This document shows, piece by piece, positions 62,557 through 64,000 of a stretch of 64,000 nucleotides of DNA. The notes below the pieces were generated by a model. The model saw only the letters and a program-made list of their open reading frames with translations, was not told the origin of the DNA and searched no databases. Where the stretch lies: assembly GCA_900314745.1 (NCBI GenBank), contig OMWK01000010.1, positions 1 to 64,000 on the forward strand, given 5' to 3'. Both the position numbers and the translations under genes were made by a program. How positions within the stretch are numbered: the first letter of the stretch is position 1; every line of letters begins with the position of its first letter. Origin of the DNA: an uncultured Eubacteriales bacterium. Its GTDB lineage: Bacteria; Bacillota; Clostridia; Saccharofermentanales; Saccharofermentanaceae.

Positions 62557-64000
62557 ATGGCAGATATTGATAAGTCCAAGGAACTGCGTAAGCAGCAGGA
62601 AGCCGAGATGGATCAGGCTTTCAGATCCGAACAGACGACCATAGTTCCCGTAGATCTTGAGCAGGAGATGAAGAAATCATTTATCGACTATGCGATGTCG
62701 GTAATCTCAGACCGTGCTCTCCCTGACGTAAGAGACGGACTTAAGCCCGTTCAGAGAAGAATACTCTATTCCATGTATACACAGGGTTTTACTCCCGATA
62801 AGCCGTACCGAAAGTGCGCTACCACGATCGGTGACGTTCTCGGACGTTTCCACCCTCACGGTGACGCTTCGGTTTACGATGCGCTCGTAAGACTTGCTCA
62901 GGATTTCTCACTGCGACATCCTCTCGTCGACGGACACGGTAACTTCGGTTCCATCGACGGTGACCCGCCGGCTGCTTACCGTTATACGGAGGCAAGACTT
63001 GCGAAGGTCGCTCTCGAGATGATGACAGATATCAAGAAGGGCATCGAGTTCCGTCCCAACTTCGACGAGCACGAATTCGAGCCTGTCGCTCTCCCTTCGA
63101 GATTCCCGAACCTTCTCGTTAACGGTTCAGTAGGTATCGCCGTAGGTATGGCGACTAATATCCCTCCCCACAACATGGGCGAGGTCATAGACGGCGTCGT
63201 AATGATGCTCGATAATCCCGATGTTACGCTCGATGAGCTTCTGACAGTCGTTAAGGGTCCTGACTTCCCTACAGGAGGTGCGATACTCGGCACAGCCGGT
63301 ATCCGCGAGGCATATGCCACAGGCCGCGGCAGGATCATGGTAAGGGCTCATGCCGAGATCGAAGAGCACAGCGGCGGAAGACAGAGGATAATCATCCACG
63401 ACCTTCCCTTCGCAGTTAACAAGGCACGTCTCATCGAGAGAATGGCCGACCTCGTTAAGGAGAAGAAGGTCGAGGGTATCACGGGTCTCCGTGATGAGTC
63501 CGACCGTAACGAGATGGTCAGAATCGTTATCGAGGTCAAGAAGGAAGCCAACCCCGAGGTTGTTCTTAATCAGCTTTATAAGAACTGCGCACTGCAGGAT
63601 GCATGCTGCGCCAATATGATCGCGCTCGTTCCGGATAAGGACGGCAAGCTCGAGCCTAAGACGATCACGCTTTTCGACGCGCTTAAGTACTATATTGAGC
63701 ACCAGGAGAACGTCGTCACAAGAAGGACCGAGTATGACCTCGAGCAGGCACAGGGCAAGAGACACATCGATGAAGGCTTGCTCCTTGCCATCGACCACAT
63801 TGACGAGATCATCAACATAATCAGATCTTCCAGAACCGAGGCTGATGCCAAGGCGAGAATGTGCGAGAGATTCGGCTTCTCCGATAAGCAGGCACAGCAC
63901 ATCGTAGACATGAGACTCGGTCGTCTCACAGGTCTCGAGAGAGAGAAGCTCGAGGCTGAGATCAAGGCTTTGGACGAAGCCATCGCAGCATATCAGCTCA
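62557..64000 (+). CDS. gyrA: DNA gyrase subunit A, partial (3' end outside window)
   Basis: The frame is open to the window end, so 481 codons are visible. Winged-helix domain with [16 protein letters not shown] and the catalytic Tyr143 in [13 protein letters not shown]; tower and coiled-coil parts follow ([18 protein letters not shown] segment near 410). The quinolone-determining stretch reads [17 protein letters not shown]: Ala104 stands where E. coli has Ser83. TTGGAGG lies 6 bases before the ATG. ParC is a less likely alternative. gyrB is not in the window. Confidence 0.93.
   Translation, partial: MADIDKSKELRKQQEAEMDQAFRSEQTTIVPVDLEQEMKKSFIDYAMSVISDRALPDVRDGLKPVQRRILYSMYTQGFTPDKPYRKCATTIGDVLGRFHPHGDASVYDALVRLAQDFSLRHPLVDGHGNFGSIDGDPPAAYRYTEARLAKVALEMMTDIKKGIEFRPNFDEHEFEPVALPSRFPNLLVNGSVGIAVGMATNIPPHNMGEVIDGVVMMLDNPDVTLDELLTVVKGPDFPTGGAILGTAGIREAYATGRGRIMVRAHAEIEEHSGGRQRIIIHDLPFAVNKARLIERMADLVKEKKVEGITGLRDESDRNEMVRIVIEVKKEANPEVVLNQLYKNCALQDACCANMIALVPDKDGKLEPKTITLFDALKYYIEHQENVVTRRTEYDLEQAQGKRHIDEGLLLAIDHIDEIINIIRSSRTEADAKARMCERFGFSDKQAQHIVDMRLGRLTGLEREKLEAEIKALDEAIAAYQL

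Noticed and set aside
63127..63900. 257-codon minus-strand open frame
   Set aside because: Antisense to gyrA; Leu/Asp-rich shadow with no ribosome site.

Overview
The window looks like chromosome of an anaerobic, fibre-degrading member of the Clostridia (Bacillota). Evidence: a conserved rpmH-rnpA-yidD-yidC-jag-mnmE-mnmG-rsmG block, hprK/murB/rapZ/whiA, strong purine-rich Shine-Dalgarno sites, a tyrosine-kinase (CpsD/CpsB type) polysaccharide module with a class B sortase, and a cellodextrin locus with two GH94 phosphorylases and a GH5 cellulase. Saccharofermentans-like or related rumen/gut lineages are possible, but I cannot fix the genus from sequence alone. No tRNA, rRNA or CRISPR array was found, and no gap without a gene exceeds 300 bases.

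Layout. 1-122: end of an IS3-like element. 170-7752 (minus): two G3E/CobW-type GTPases, a thiamine-diphosphate enzyme, then a polysaccharide control module (Wzz-like protein, BY-kinase, PHP phosphatase) ending in a class B sortase and its probable substrate. 7869-12418: PAP2 phosphatase, Dus, a membrane protein, a possible small RNA or 27-codon microgene, a 2-hydroxyacid dehydrogenase and an orphan CbiG-like protein. 12456-20062: a five-gene operon joining a sugar-type ABC importer (binding protein and two permeases, no ATPase) to a MacA/HlyD-like adaptor and a MacB-periplasmic-domain-like protein. 20127-34834: a lipoprotein, then the cellodextrin locus: structured leader, abundant binding protein, a MalF-like permease with a very large extracytoplasmic insertion, a MalG-like permease, a lipoprotein, cellobiose phosphorylase, a second GH94 enzyme (probable cellodextrin phosphorylase) and a secreted GH5 cellulase. 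34831-43826: zinc-ribbon protein, hprK, murB, rapZ, a shortened whiA (no yvcK between), a PQQ-type beta-propeller protein, small unknowns and a uridine-kinase-like protein. 43840-49907: metA, NAD(P)HX dehydratase, alr, split transketolase, anion transporter. 49883-52532 (minus): DUF4353-like, DUF4956 and VTC polyphosphate-polymerase-like genes. 52653-55703: zinc-ribbon/DUF4190 protein and a two-component system. 55789-64000: rpmH to rsmG, then gyrA running off the end.

How the genes fit together. The cellodextrin locus describes a phosphorolytic economy: a secreted endoglucanase makes oligomers, the ABC system imports them, and two cytosolic phosphorylases release glucose 1-phosphate. Terminator hairpins inside the locus probably set steep expression steps, and its codon choice is strongly biased as in highly expressed genes. 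The hybrid importer/adaptor operon and the large permease insertion are the best candidates for undescribed biology. A second theme is a recurring extended -10 element (TGTGTTAGAAT or similar) placed 7-8 bases before start codons that lack a ribosome binding site, suggesting leaderless mRNAs.
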